This document shows positions 1-11,879 of a stretch of 64,000 nucleotides of DNA, one piece after another. Made by a program: the position numbers and the translations under genes. Where the stretch lies: contig CM041465.1 in the NCBI GenBank assembly GCA_023213395.1, forward strand, positions 125,185,741 to 125,249,740, read 5' to 3'. How positions within the stretch are numbered: the first letter of the stretch is position 1; each line of letters begins with the position of its first letter. The notes below the pieces were generated by a model that saw nothing but the letters and a program-made list of their open reading frames with translations, did no database searches and had not been told where the DNA came from. Origin of the DNA: Cycas panzhihuaensis (lineage: Eukaryota > Cycadophyta).

Positions 1-511
1 AGGAACGTTGCGACCCAACAGAGGAACGGTGGATGAAACGCATGAGACACATGGATAGTTGTACGGATTAAAGAATGTATTAAGAGACTAACAAAGGATG
101 GTTAAGGGTTGAACAAGCACCCATTCAAGAAAATAGATGGTTGCAGCTGTTAGACGCAATTGTTCTATAACAGAAATGCACAATGTATATAAACACATCT
201 GCCCATTGGGATGGATGTGAGAGTCGAGTTAGTGATTCCAACGGTACTTGATTTGGTACAATTGACCAGTCAGACCGAAACAGATCTTATATGATGTAAC
301 ATTATTGCCTAATGAAATAATAAAGTTACGTGGAAAAACATGTGTACTATTGAGGAATGCATGGTGAATGTATGTGTATGAGTTACTTGTAGACTTATGT
401 GGCCTAATAAATGAAGATTATATATGTTGACCACATGCACACACATTAGACTATAGTGGAAACCCTTGACAAGTGAAGATCTTGCAATAAGGAGCAAATT
501 AGTAGTCAACA
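1..511 (+). repeat. G1 5' LTR (partial)
   Basis: Bases 103-511 match 6972-7385 closely, ending with the same agtagtcaaca. Bases 1-102 have no partner because the 3' copy is truncated, but they sit where the U3 part should be. The LTR ends in CA just before the primer site. Confidence 0.8.
186..193 (+). promoter_or_regulatory. TATA-like box in G1 5' LTR
   Basis: tatataaa lies inside the LTR and is conserved in the 3' LTR at 7055-7062, as expected of the U3 core promoter of an LTR retrotransposon. Its activity is an inference. Confidence 0.5.
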
Positions 512-512
512 T

Positions 513-530
513 TGGCTCCATTGCCTAAGT
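513..530 (+). other. G1 primer binding site (degenerate)
   Basis: tggctccattgcc begins two bases after the LTR end. It resembles the tggcgccgttgcc type of primer site seen in many plant gypsy elements (tRNA-Asp type, from general knowledge), with two changes. Confidence 0.55.
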
Positions 531-643
531 CCACTAGCGAAGGGAAGAGAAACCGGAAAATCCATGTCCAAAGGACAAGTCACCCTGGCTGACACAGTGA
601 TGGTAGGCTCTAACTAAGCCTAGACAGCCATGGGGACCTTCCA

Positions 644-1735
644 ATGCCACCTAAATGGCCTTTGAAGGCGAAGGAGTCACAAACAAAACCTCAAGGAATG
701 ATGGAATCAAGTAGGCAGAGAGCCTTAAAATGGTCGGGAGAGAAGAAGCTAAGGAGAGCAAGGAAATTAAGTATCGATAAAAAAGAAGACCAAAATGGAT
801 CGGTGGAAGGATCTAAGGCAAGTGGAGCCCAGACACCACAAGAAATAGAAAATAGAGGCCAAGGGGAGCCCATGACAATCACACATGCTCTAGAGAAACA
901 TCACAACAAAGGGAAGGATATTGAGGAGAAGGAAGAAGAAACAAAATGCCTTGAGATGGAACGAAGTTTGGACTCTACTCCGAAGGACCTAAGTGGCAAC
1001 GAGGAAAGGGCGGAGAAAGGTCCCTAGGCATGTTGGAAAAATCATTTGATTAGACAACTCTTTGAAGATCCACTAGAGGGAAGCAAGGATCAATCATATA
1101 TAATAACAACTCCAGTAACAGTTGAGATACCTGGAGTACCAGGGGTAATTCAACTGAAGTCACCCATATGTAATCCCTTATTCAGGAAAGGGAATAGTGG
1201 GGAAGAAACACCACTAAGGAGATCCTACAAAAAGTTTCTAGAAGGAAAGATAACAACTCCACCTCGAAGGGAGGAGGGGAGGAATAATTCTACAACAGCA
1301 CAGCATAGGGAGTTTGGGAAACTCATTTTTGACGACTCTATTGATGCTGCAGAACATATTTACCTATTCCAAAGGTTGATCAATCTTGAAAAAATCATAG
1401 ATGAGGCTGAAATCAAGGAGAGATTTGCATACTCATTGAGGGGTGTACCATTAGCATGGTATAAATAGTTAGACCCACAAAAAACTTGGTATAAAATTAA
1501 AAAAGAGTTCGCAACAAGGTTTTTGAAGTACCAAAATAATGACATCGTAGAACTAACCCTAAGGGAAATACAACAAAAGTCAGGGGAGTCCGTAATGACG
1601 TACATTAGTAGAATAGATATGATTGCCGCTGCCATGACAAATAATGAGAAGATCACAGACTTGAGTATGCGTAGCTTCTTTGTAAATGAATTGAACACCA
1701 AGCTAAGGAATGCAATGGCATGCATCCCTTAAAAT
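644..1735 (+). pseudogene. G1 gag, capsid-like part, with in-frame stops
   Basis: One reading frame runs from the ATG at 644 and is broken only by TAG at 1025-1027, TAG at 1466-1468 and a final TAA near 1733. The first part is Lys/Glu-rich. The middle has the Retrotrans_gag pattern: a helix-rich stretch (AAEHIYLFQRLINLE), then LRGVPLAWYK, W-x-x-I-K-x-E-F, a TRFL motif and IQQKSGESVMTYISR. It would form the structural Gag capsid. The stops lie in otherwise clean frame, so point mutation explains the loss. Copies with this pattern are typical of gypsy elements; a function today is unlikely. Confidence 0.8.
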
Positions 1736-2461
1736 CATACAAAAACGCGCAGGAATTGGCCCTGGACTTCGAGAAAGAGATAGACACCAAAAAATAGGCT
1801 ATGATCCCTTAGTTATGAGGTTGCAAAAAGAAATAAACGAATTGAAGACGCAAAACCTTAATAGACCCCTATTTCAAATGGCTAAATAGAGGAGAGTACA
1901 GAGATAGAAGCCCTTAGGAAGGAAGTGGCCAGATTGAAGTTACAACATCAAGACAACTTCGAAGAGGATTTCGCCAAACATCGGAGTAAAGAACCCTCAA
2001 TTGAGAAATGGCGTCACATTTGTGAGGAAGATACTCACACCACGAAGGAATGTGAATGTAATGCACAAAACCACAAACAGAATACTCGGTACCATATTTG
2101 TGACCAAGAAATGCATAATACATGGGAATGTTATTTCAAAACCAGAGGCACCAAGGCCCAAGGAAGAGGGTGAGGGAGAAATAATCTGGATACTTGAACA
2201 ATATATACAACAAGGATGCAACCAAAGAACCCATGGAAGAAACCTTCATTGGGAAGATGTTTGATATGTTTGGAGTATGGGCACTAGAAGTCTGATTGCC
2301 CAGTAGCAAAAATCCAGAAAGAATGTCCATACCTATGCAAAAATTGTGGTCCAAGCACTCATACCACCGAGTGCAAAGGCAAGGGCAAGGCCCTAAATGG
2401 AGTAATGATCATACTCGGATCCTCAAAAAATGTTAACCTACAAAACTGAAAGAATGAGGGA
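1736..2461 (+). pseudogene. G1 gag C-terminal zinc-knuckle region, frame-broken
   Basis: Fragments in several frames carry Cys/His clusters of nucleocapsid type. The best is at about 2344-2382, CKNCGPSTHTTEC, a C-X2-C-X4-H-X3-C pattern, one residue short of the CCHC knuckle. Weaker ones (HICEEDTHTTKEC and HICDQEMHNTWEC) occur at about 2017-2130. Several cysteine-knuckle repeats in a row would bind RNA in an intact Gag. Frames shift between them, so this is a relic. Confidence 0.6.
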
Positions 2462-2485
2462 GAGAAGGACTACCCTAACCCAAAG

Positions 2486-3430
2486 GTGGAAATTGATCGT
2501 TTTACTGTCGCTAAGAGAGCACAGGAAGAAGCAATCAAATCACTACCTATAGCGAAACCGAAAATAAAACAAGTGTATCACAGAAAGAGCAAGAGAGCGG
2601 AAGAGCAAGCATTACCTGAGAACTTAAGGGAAACCCCCAAGACAAAGGAACTCTTGCAAAAGTTGATACTCATGGAGGACTTAGTCAACCAACTGAACTT
2701 AACCATTCCATTGGGGAGAGTTATCGAATGGATAAAAGGAAGAAAGATACATCCGAAAAAAACCTATCGAAGCCTACACAAGATCAAACCATCCTGTGAC
2801 CTGGACCCATCAGTGGATATAAGCATTTTAGGGGTAAACCTGAAGAACGTTATTGTAGACGGAGGAGCAGCCGTGAACGCATTACCAACTCAAACATGGA
2901 AAAAGCTAGGAAATCTGTGATTATCACCTATGAATTGCTCATTGAAGTTGGCCAATGAATTGTTAGTAAAACCAGGGGAGCGATTGGAGAATATTCAAGT
3001 GAATGTAACTGGCATTATCGTCCCCATCAACTTCACAATCGTGGATACCGTCAAAGACATGGTCACCTACCCGACATTGTTAGGGAGACCATGGTTATAC
3101 CAAACAGAATGCTTGCAAAGTTGGAAAGATGTAACCTTCACTCTTACGAATGGAGGGAACAAGGTCGTCCTCCCCATGTTGGTTAAAGGCAAGTACATAG
3201 TGGAGGTGATTCTGGACGATGCATCTAGCACAACAATCACCACACAAGAAACTTCCTCCACCTTCGACAAAGCCAACTTATACTATACGATGAAAAAAAT
3301 CACCTATATGAATGATGTTCAGGAATACGAGCTCAACATTTATGGGGAGTTGCCATCAGAAGCATCATTCGACGAGGAAGGAACCAACAATATGGTCATA
3401 TATTGGATGGATAACTCGTATGAAATATAA
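2486..3430 (+). pseudogene. G1 aspartic protease (retropepsin) relic
   Basis: The frame is shared with gag and broken by TGA at 2918-2920. The active-site loop reads VIVDGGAAVNALP, with the catalytic Asp kept. About 60 residues later comes the second landmark, YPTLLGRPWL, the flap/C-terminal LGRPW motif of plant gypsy proteases. The enzyme would cut the Gag-Pol polyprotein as a dimer. The stop falls between these two motifs, so the present copy cannot make a full protease. Confidence 0.8.
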
Positions 3431-3899
3431 CCCTCTTCATATCGTTGTAATTTGTTATGAAAATGCTTTTTTAATTAACAATGAATCAAATAGCAATTCA
3501 AATTATATGTGTGTCAAGAATCTTAATGAATCATTAGATAGTAACTTAGTAGAAGTTGAATTTCAAGTGAAAAACAAAGTGCATGTAAATTTGCCAACTC
3601 CCAAGACCCCTTTTTCACCTCATCCCCATCCTTACACTGCCCCCACCCCCCCCTAACCCCTCATCCCGACTCCCTGTCCCCAGAGTTGATTCCAGAGATC
3701 TGGCCAATCTCCTTCTCGACTCTAAAGAAACCTTTCCAAACCCCTCTACCAAAAACCAAGAAGTTGAGGTACAATACCCCATCCCTGACCAAAATTCCTC
3801 CCTAAATTCCCCAAAATCCCTTTTTGTGAACCCTCCTAGTAAGCCCAAAATGGATGATAATCTTTGAGGGTTAACAGAAAGCACCCACCTCACTAAACT
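3431..3899 (+). other. G1 spacer with proline-rich, cytosine-rich stretch
   Basis: This stretch lies between protease and the gag-like block. It starts AT-rich, then becomes C-rich at about 3595-3660 with repeated ccc runs. I recognise no domain. It may belong to the same foreign segment as the gag-like block that follows. Confidence 0.4.
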
Positions 3900-4270
3900 T
3901 ATACCAAAAGGCAGAATTGAAAGACAAAAACAACTACCTTCATTTTCAAGGAAGAAAATGGAAGGTACAAAACACCTAATCTAATGCATGGAACATTGGT
4001 TACACTACAAAGTGTTAGATAAAACACAATGGATTTTTGATTTCATAACTACCCTTCATGACCATGCATGGTGGTGGTTCATAGCCCATCACCGTACCTT
4101 TCAAACCTGGGAAAATTTGAATCAACCTTCAGACTTAGGTTCGACCCACCCCATAACCTACTAATTGCAAGACTTTTGGTAGGACAATGCCCTAGCAAGC
4201 ATCTCCTTAGTTGCACAAGGCTATGGAAGCATTGGAGCATTCTTAAACTACATTGGAGCCACCTTTTTAT
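3900..4270 (+). pseudogene. Extra gag-like block between protease and RT of G1
   Basis: In one frame (TAA at 3982-3984) the translation includes CMEHWLHYKVLDKTQW, FDFITTLHDHAWWWFIAHH and QTWENL. After a frameshift near 4115 it continues as TFRLRFDPPHNL. This is the Retrotrans_gag pattern (W-rich helices, then W..L...F..RF.P) for a second time in G1, but placed after the protease, where no gag belongs. The simplest reading is a fragment of another gypsy element inserted or recombined into G1. An alternative is an old internal rearrangement. Confidence 0.5.
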
Positions 4271-4529
4271 CCACACGTTGGGAACTTTAGCAAAAACACA
4301 ATTCTTAAAGCAAGAACAAATCCAACTGGTAGCATGGGAAGAGATAGAGCATTCATTCACCAAAGCCTTTTCATACTCTTCCAATAACCAAGTAATCCAC
4401 AAACTATTAAAAAATATAAGGGATATAAGTAGGGAAGTAGAAAAGAATTTAATGTCAATTGAAAACATTAAAGATATAGAATGCGGCAACAATGAAGAGA
4501 GGGAGGAGAAAGAAGAAGCCTGAAACCTA

Positions 4530-6170
4530 CCTCCAGAATACACAGAATTAAAATATGGGCAACGAGAAATAGAGGACACACTTGCCCACCAAATGGGGAA
4601 AGAAAAACAACACGGGGAACCTAAAACAACCTAAATAAACCTTGGGACAGAGATAGACCCCAAAAACATTATTATCGGTAACTACTGGGATGAGAAAACG
4701 GTGGTTGAAGCTCAAGCACTATTCGAAGAGTACCGAGATGTTTTCGCCTAGTCTTACAAAGACCTCAAGGGAATCCCACCCGAAATTGGGTGCACCGACT
4801 TGATTGAGGGGGCAAAACCAATGAAACAAAGGCCTTATAGAATGAATCCACGATATAAAGAGAAAGTAAAAGCAGAAATAGACAAGATGTTAGAAGTAGG
4901 ATATATATATGAGATTAAGTATAGTGATTGGGTAAGTCTCGTTGTGGTCATACCCAAGAAAAACAAAAAAATACAAGTGTGCGTGGATTATCGACAACTC
5001 AACAAAGTTACCAAAAAGGGCCCCTTTATGATTCCCTTCACAGGAGATATTCTACAGACTGTAGGGGGGAAAGAAGTCTACTCCTTTACAGACATATTCA
5101 ATGGGTATAATCAGGTGAACAATGCACCTGAGGACCAGCACAAGACTACCTTCATAACAGAATGGGGAACTTACGCATACCGAGTTATGCCGTTTAGACT
5201 CACAAATGCCCTAGCAACTTTCCAAAGGATGGTACTCAATATATTTAGAAAATTGATTGGGAAAATAGTTGTCATATTTCTAGACGATTGGACTCTATAG
5301 GGAGTAATGAAAAACCACATGGAAAATTTATGGACAACGTAGCAAACTTGTAGGGAAAACAAGTTCTGCCTAAACCCAGAAAAATGCACCTTCTTGCTAC
5401 CCTTTGCCAAGCTTCTAGGTCATGTCCTGAGTAAAGATGGCTTAATGACAGATCCGACTAAGATAGCAACCATTCTACATTTCCCTCAAACCCAAAACCA
5501 AATGCAAGTGAAAGGATTCCTAGGGTTAATCAGATATTATCGAAAGTTTGTGAAAGGATATGCTCAAATAGTGAGACCGTTAGAAGATCTCCTGAAGAAG
5601 GAAATAGACTGGCAATGGGGGGCAGACCAACAAAGAGCATTCGAGACCTTAAAACGCGCAATAGTGTCAGCCCCTGTGCTGTGTTTTCCAAATTGGAGTA
5701 AAATATTCCATGTACACATCAACGCCTCCCAATATGCAATTAGATGTGTCTTGGCGCAGCCCGATGACAACAACGTGGACCGACCCATATGTTTCGCTAG
5801 TCAGAAGTTGACCCAAGCAGAACAAAACTACACAACAACAGAAAGGGAAGGGCTCGGAATGGTGTACGCCCTACAAAAGTTTCGTCATTATTTATTAGCA
5901 AATTCCTTCATATTCTATGTAGATCATCAAGCATTCATGTACCTAGTTAACAAACCGTTGTTGAAAGGACGTATTAGTCATTGGCTTATGTTATCCCAAG
6001 AGTTCACTTTCTGAATCATAGTAAAACCAGGAAAAGCCCATATCATTTCTGATCAACTTTCGAGAATGCATAACGAAGAAAACGCAGTAGGAGTTTCAGA
6101 TGACTTCTCGGATGTAACACTCTTCAATGTGGTATCGGTTTCGTGGAATGGTACGAAGACATAATGGAAT
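4530..6170 (+). pseudogene. G1 reverse transcriptase-RNase H relic
   Basis: One frame with stops at about 4632, 4750, 5298 and 5340. The lead-in reads EYRDVFA, followed by fingers and palm motifs (KQRPYRMNP, VVVIPKKNKKIQVCVDYRQLNK, YSFTDIFNGYNQV, MPFRLTNALATFQRM). The catalytic box is FLDDWT at 5277-5294, both Asp kept; the next codons end in TAG. The connection (GFLGLIRYYRKFVKGY) leads to RNase H. There the first catalytic Asp is Asn (HINAS, aac at 5721-5723), while EREGLGMVYAL and YVDHQAF are kept. Together these would copy RNA into DNA and degrade the RNA; the copy is inactive. Confidence 0.88.
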
Positions 6171-6174
6171 TCTT

Positions 6175-6971
6175 AGTCATAAGGCAATGCCCACCAACCA
6201 TGGATAAAGCACAAAAACGAAACATAGTGAGAAAAGCAAAAGCCTATCAACTAATCGAGGGAAAACTATACTGATTGGGGCCAGATGATGTTTTACACCG
6301 ATGCATTCATCCCCACGAAGTAAACCAGGTGATATCCCAAGCCCATGAAGGGATTGCATGCAGACACGTAGGGTCAAAGAATACATAAAGAAAAATCTTA
6401 ACAGTTGGATTTTGGTGGCCAACCTTGTTTGAAGACATAAAGGATTGGGTGAAAAAATGCAACTATTACCAAAGGGTAGGGAAACTCAATCAACGTGATT
6501 TCAATCCCTTAAATCCAATGCTTCCCTTGGCACCCTTTGAGAAATAGGGTCTAGATTTCATCTGACCCATCAAGCCAGCCGCAAGAAGAACACAAGCTCG
6601 TTATATTCTGGTAGCCACAGATTATGCCGCAAAATGGGTGGAAGCCAGGCCACTACAAAAGGCAGATTCAACTAGTATAGTCAGATTTCTCTACAAGGTT
6701 ATCATCACTAGGCTCAGATGTCCCATCGAGTTGATCGCTGATCAAGGAGCCCACTTCGTCAACGAGGTGATCAAAGAATTAACAAAAACATTCCTAATCA
6801 CCCATCATAAATCCACACCATACTACCCTCCTGCGAATGGGAAAGCAAAGAGCTCGAATAAGATCTTGGATAATTGTTTACGAAAAGTGTGCGATATCGG
6901 TAGATCTGATTGGGCAGAGAAACTACCTTTTGTCCTATGGGCATTCTACACCACCTACAAGTTGGTATGCG
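6175..6971 (+). pseudogene. G1 integrase relic, C-terminus deleted
   Basis: The N-terminal HHCC zinc region is recognisable (HEGIACRHVG, then KKCNYYQRVGK, where the last Cys is Tyr). The core has GLDFI with the first Asp kept, between TAG (6545-6547) and TGA (6563-6565). It continues with ATDYAAKWVEARPLQ, IADQGAHF (second Asp kept) and PPANGKAKSSNK, where the catalytic Glu is Lys (aag at 6848-6850). The spacing DX35 matches retroviral-type integrases. The frame then passes straight into LTR sequence at about 6972, so the C-terminal domain and polypurine tract are gone. Confidence 0.85.
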
Positions 6972-7385
6972 TAAGGGTTGAACAAGTGTCCATTCGAGAA
7001 AACAGACGGTTGTGTCAGTTAGATGGAACCGTTCCGTAACAGAAATGCACAGTGTATATAAACACATCTGCCCGTTGGGATGGATGCGAGAGCCGAGTTA
7101 GTGATTCCAACAGTACTTGATCTAGTACGGTTGACCAGTCAGACTGAAACGGATCTTATATGATGTAATATTGACTATTGCATAATGAAATAATAGAGTT
7201 ACATGGAAAAGCATCTGTACTCATTGAGAAATGCATGGTGAATGTATGTGTATGAGTTACTTGTGGACTTATGTGGCCTAATAAATGAAGATTATGTATG
7301 TTGACCACGTGCACACACCCTAGACTACAGTGGAAACCGTTGACGAGTGAAGATCTTGCAATAAGGAGCAAATTAGTAGTCAACA
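6972..7385 (+). repeat. G1 3' LTR, truncated at its 5' side
   Basis: It matches 103-511 from taagggttgaacaag to the terminal agtagtcaaca. The first part of the LTR is missing and is replaced by integrase sequence. The TATA-like tatataaa is at 7055-7062. Confidence 0.88.
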
Positions 7386-9066
7386 CTAACCACCTTAATC
7401 AATGACAAACTAAGAATATTGTAGCTAAGAATATTCTCACTAAAAATATTCCATGTGAGGAAATATTCTAATGACATGAGAAATGAACTTAAACGAACAT
7501 GAAATGGTAATGTACATTATTTCTAAGAGTAATAGCTTGCTTTGCAACATGGGCAAGATAGGCATGGTTGAAGATTCTTGTTTACAACATGACAATGCTA
7601 ACAGCCATAGCATTTTGGCTTGTCACAAAGGTTTGTGACAATAGTTAGAGGCTAGAGTAATGAGGAATTCTAAGGACCACCTTCTATAATGAGGAGCATA
7701 AGGGAGGTAAGCACAATCTTAGGTCTACTCATGGAGACTAGCATGGAGGCTACATTATAGGATTTTCAAAAAATGATGCCATGAAGAGAAGATGGTTGAA
7801 GTGCACGCTCCTAAACTTTGATTGCTTTATGGTTGTGCTTGTTTTAGACATGAAGAGGAAGCAATGAAGAATAGATGCATAGCAAAATCGAGGACTAACA
7901 CAAAGCCACTAGATTTCTAGGAGTAGCACGTTGGTTGGAAGAAGTCATCCCACCACTATGGAGGGAGGAGCCCAAGATGGAATATTCATACCTTCAAACT
8001 ATCAATGAGGATTTGCACAGCAGGTAACTAGATGTTTATGGTTGAAAGGCAATGCAACAATTGTTTGTTGCTAATGTCCTTATTTCTAGGCTTCGAAGTA
8101 ATTTATGAGTAGAAAAAAAGCAATAGATCTTAAGCCTAATCACATGGATGCTTTATAAAATCTCAAATCATTGTTTACAAATGCATCGGAGTTATGTAGA
8201 CTATAAAATGTCGTTGAAGCATGTGCCTTACACACAAGTTGCAAGTTTCTAAAAGGCATGGAAGGTCACAAAAGAACCTATGCATAGCCAAGATATATCA
8301 AAATTGAAATCGATTATTTGAAATGACAGATAGGAATGCATAGAATGCAACTAATAAGATGGAGTAAATGGAGAGTGAGTTGTGCAAATTCTCATGTGGA
8401 ATATAACATTCGCTATGAAATGAATTTATTATATGATGGTGAACTTGATGGAGAGCGAAATAAGAAACCTAAGCATTCAATTGCTTACAGTTCAAGTCCT
8501 TCGGGTGTGCAAATACATAGATTGTAATCAAATATGTTGTTGTTAGAGATTGTGAATGACCAACTCAGATTCAACTAGCTAAAGATTTGTAGCTTGTGAA
8601 AGACATCACAAAACCAAATGGCAAGACAATGGTTGAGATGCACACCAAATGTTTAGCAAAATGCCTATGAGAAAAGTTAATGGCGGAGTTTAATTTGAGA
8701 CAGGAAAGAGATTGGAAGAATTGTGATGGCACACGTGACAAGGTAAGACTAGTTTTGTGATTGATGTCACATGCCATATGCTTGACAAAATGGCTTAATT
8801 AAATTTCAATTTGTAATTGGAATTTGTGACATTAGTTCTAAAGACTCCATAAGTTACAACATGAAGTGAGGATAGTAAACATACAAGCAAATAAAAAGAA
8901 AAAAAAACCCAAATTTCCTTAAAACTTGGTGATTTTACTAGATGCACCAACTATTTGACAAAATGTCTAAATGGCACTTGTTTTGTGAGTTTTAAAAATT
9001 GGTTTTAAGTGGGAAATGCCCTATTTTTTTATGCATACGTGAATGTTAGATGTATGACATAATGGT
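7386..9066. other. Unassigned AT-rich DNA between G1 and C1
   Basis: No open frame here is longer than about 70 codons and none resembles a known family. A 63-codon frame at 8336-8527 has no recognisable motif. The bases gccct at 9067-9071 are the left target duplication of C1. This may be old decayed repeat DNA. Confidence 0.5.
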
Positions 9067-9071
9067 GCCCT

Positions 9072-9608
9072 TATTAGAACCTTCATTTCCTAAGCATTAA
9101 GACTTGACCATAGGTATTAATATTTTTGTCACTTTAGGCCTTTATCCTAAAGTGTTCATTTGTTTGATTATAAAATTATCTTTTGTCTTGTAGTGACTTT
9201 TCTCACATGTGCTTGTGAGAAGTCAACTTTGGTGGGCTTTATCCTTATCCTTGGAGATAGAAGAGTCCTAATCAGATTTGTCTCTTAGTGTTGATCAATG
9301 ACATGTGGTGAGATCCTGATCGTCCAAACTCCTTTATAAGGAGCCCTATTTTCATGTTTTGGTATGTAGTATTGGAGTTAGAGTTATGTTGCTGTAAGAC
9401 TCTCTTGTAGGTGAAGTGTTGATATGAATTCTCCTTCATACTTGTGTTTATGATAGGTTGAGTTGAAGTGCAATACTCCTCCCTATTATCTTTATATGTT
9501 GTACTACATCTTTTCATCAATCTAAAACGTATAATCCTTCATATTTCGATGTCCTATCTAGTTCCTCAATAGATTTTGGTGCTTGTATCTTCTCCATTTC
9601 GTCTCTCA
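9072..9608 (+). repeat. C1 5' LTR
   Basis: Starts tattagaacc (the canonical TG is mutated to TA) and ends cgtctctca. It pairs with 23434-23971. A hairpin with arms cactttagg and cctaaagtg lies at 9130-9154 in U3. Confidence 0.95.
9333..9340 (+). promoter_or_regulatory. TATA-like box in C1 5' LTR
   Basis: tttataag is the centre of a short inverted repeat, ctcctttataaggag, and is conserved in every LTR of the C1/C4 family here. That fits the core promoter at the U3/R border. This is inferred from position. Confidence 0.5.
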
Positions 9609-9611
9609 ATT

Positions 9612-9623
9612 TGGTATCAAAGT
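9612..9623 (+). other. C1 primer binding site
   Basis: tggtatcaaagt, three bases after the LTR, matches the initiator tRNA-Met primer site tggtatcagagc except for two bases. Confidence 0.85.
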
Positions 9624-11879
9624 TGCGGCATCTTGAGGAGCGGATTTTTGGTTTCGATTTTCTTCGAGACTGGTGACGACCTTCGCCATACGAAGGTGAT
9701 CTAGCTGGAGCAAGGAGTAATTTCTTGAGGTTTATTGTTGAAGGACGTTGTTTACACTCTTGACTTGCAAAAGTTTTTTAAGAATCTTTGATGCAAAGTG
9801 TTGAATATTTGCATTTTTGGAGGACTAATTTTGATGAGCAGAAAAAGAGACAGTGATACTAAAAGTTGCAGGTGATTGGGAGCTAATCTTCTTGTGTTTT
9901 ACACAAGGCCAAAGTTGTGTTGCAATTTTTCCATCTTGATGGCAAAGTTTAGTGTATAATCTATTTTTATTAAGGAGATATTTTATGTCAAAATAAAGGA
10001 TCTATATTTGTGACTGTTTTGTACCCCTCCTGAAAAGAAAAAATTTATGTTCTGTAGTGGCTCCTCCTTTGATTTAGCAAATAAATTTACTAAGGATTAT
10101 CTCCATGAAGTGGTGGTTGTGATCTCGCAGTGCTATTGTTGAGAATTAAAAAACTACACAAGGGTTTACTTAAAGTTGCCCTTATTAAGGAGAGTTTGAA
10201 TTAAATCCTGTTTACTCACTTTGTATGTTGGGATCTCAAAATTCTATTTGCAGCATTATGTTATAAATCTGCCCTCCTTTTATAAAAGTAAGAATTTGCT
10301 TTATGAGGAGATAGATAATTTGGCCATTTCTTGTCTTTCTTCCATTTCCACTGAGCTCATAGTAAAAGGCTACCCATCTGTGGTAAACATCAAATATTGT
10401 TGAGCTTTTTCCTTGATTGCTATCATTTGAAAGGATTAAATTCAACATTCTTTCCATACCCTCTGTGTGGCCTCCATCATTTTGTTCAGTCCTCTCATGG
10501 AATATTTGTTCCAAGAGGCTATAGTGCTCTCTGACTTTCAGCTGTTCGTGTGACCTGTATGGCTAATTTTCTCTGAAGACCAGCACTTCTCTACAATTTT
10601 GTGCAGCCCATCCTCCACTGACGGCGCTCCTCCCTTGGCGGCTTCCGTTCTTGTGCAGACCGTGGCTCCTCCGTTCAGTGGCTCCGTCCGTGATCAGTCC
10701 TCCACTCTGTGGCGAGTTTACACCTCTTGCACGACTTGGAATACGAAACGGCTCCGTAGCGATCAACATTGGCCGCTCATACTTTTGTCTTCGACCAGCG
10801 TGATAATCCGGCGGCGTCCACAGTCTTCTCGACACCTGGTAACGGTAACACCACGGACAGATTTGGTAATCTTCGTTGCCGCCGCAGGAAGACTTTCGAT
10901 CGATTTCATATAGTTTTATAACTATATGTTATATAAGGTGGAATATACTTAAAGTATATTCCTTTTTTAATTCTTCATTTTAAACCTTATATTTGTAAAG
11001 TTCATTTTTACTTTGTCCTTTAACTCTATTAAGAGAGGCTTGTTATTGACACATTGTTTGGTGTGATAATCACACTAAAACATTAAAAAAATTGCAATTT
11101 TATTTTGAATTTAAAATCACTACTTTAAAGTGATTTTATTATCTTTTTTATTAGAAAATTACTCATTTTTAATTACACTAAGTCCTTTAGTGACTTAAGT
11201 CATTATTTTTTAGTCCAAAAAAGGATCAGTTTCAAAATTTTCAAAGTGTGTTCATCACACTATTTTGTAAAAGCCTCTTAAGTGTAATTTGGTGATTAAA
11301 ACACCATTATTTTTTGCTTATTTTAAGCCTTAAATTGTATCATTCAAAGACTATTTTTCTCACTGCGCTCCCTGCGAGGTGGCCCATTTTTAAGTTAGAA
11401 TCAACACCAACTACAAAAGGAGACAAAGATCAATAAAAGGCTACAACGTTTTTTGGTGCATAGGGATCATTTTTTTGATTCCAGGTGTTCATGGTGGACT
11501 TGCTTCATTACTAGTTTGTTGAAGGTGTTAATTTGTGGTGTTTAGCTGTTGTTTATCTCTTTATGAGATTATTATTTGAACATTAGTTGCATTATCTAAT
11601 ATTCAACGCAACTATATTGTATGTTAAAGTCTTTTCTGACAAAGTTTATCAGCAGCAAACAAGGCCTACAAGCACACATTTTCAGCACTAAATCAACCCA
11701 CTTTTAATCATTAAAAACACTTAAGTGGGGAGGATCGAAAAGAGTTTATACTCTGCCTCAAAGTGCCGATATCGTGGCCAACACTGATCTTGCTATCAGA
11801 TTGGACAAACTTGCGAGCGAAGCCCTCCATTCCGTCCGCAATTTTTTCAGTCTTGTATTGACCTCTTGTTGGATATTGA
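9624..11879 (+). other. C1 long untranslated leader
   Basis: About 2.3 kb separate the primer site from gag. No retroelement domain is seen. A GC-rich block lies at about 10600-10900. Immediately after it come two inverted repeats, at 10909-10926 (arms tatagtt/aactata) and 10940-10962 (arms ggaatatact/agtatattcc). Then follow AT-rich stretches and a second part homologous to the C4 leader at 41201-43103. Confidence 0.7.

Larger units (their letters stand above)
1..7385 (+). mobile_element. G1: decayed Ty3/gypsy element, 5' end outside window
   Basis: Two related LTR stretches (103-511 and 6972-7385) flank gag, protease, RT-RNase H and integrase relics in gypsy order on the plus strand. The style of the protease (VDGGAAVNALP), of the RT (FLDDWT) and of the integrase C-terminal part (PPANG..SSNK) recalls the non-chromodomain TAT/Athila side of plant gypsy elements; the lineage is an inference. 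Every domain has stops or frameshifts. The 3' end of integrase, the polypurine tract and the start of the 3' LTR are deleted. No left target duplication can be checked because the left end is outside the window. Confidence 0.9.

Noticed and set aside
3615-3893. 92-codon minus frame with Gly-rich start in G1
   Set aside because: It is the reverse complement of the proline-rich stretch and shows no motif.
10563-10913. Frames of about 90-104 codons on both strands in the C1 leader
   Set aside because: They lie in the GC-rich block, are open on both strands, and C4 does not keep them.
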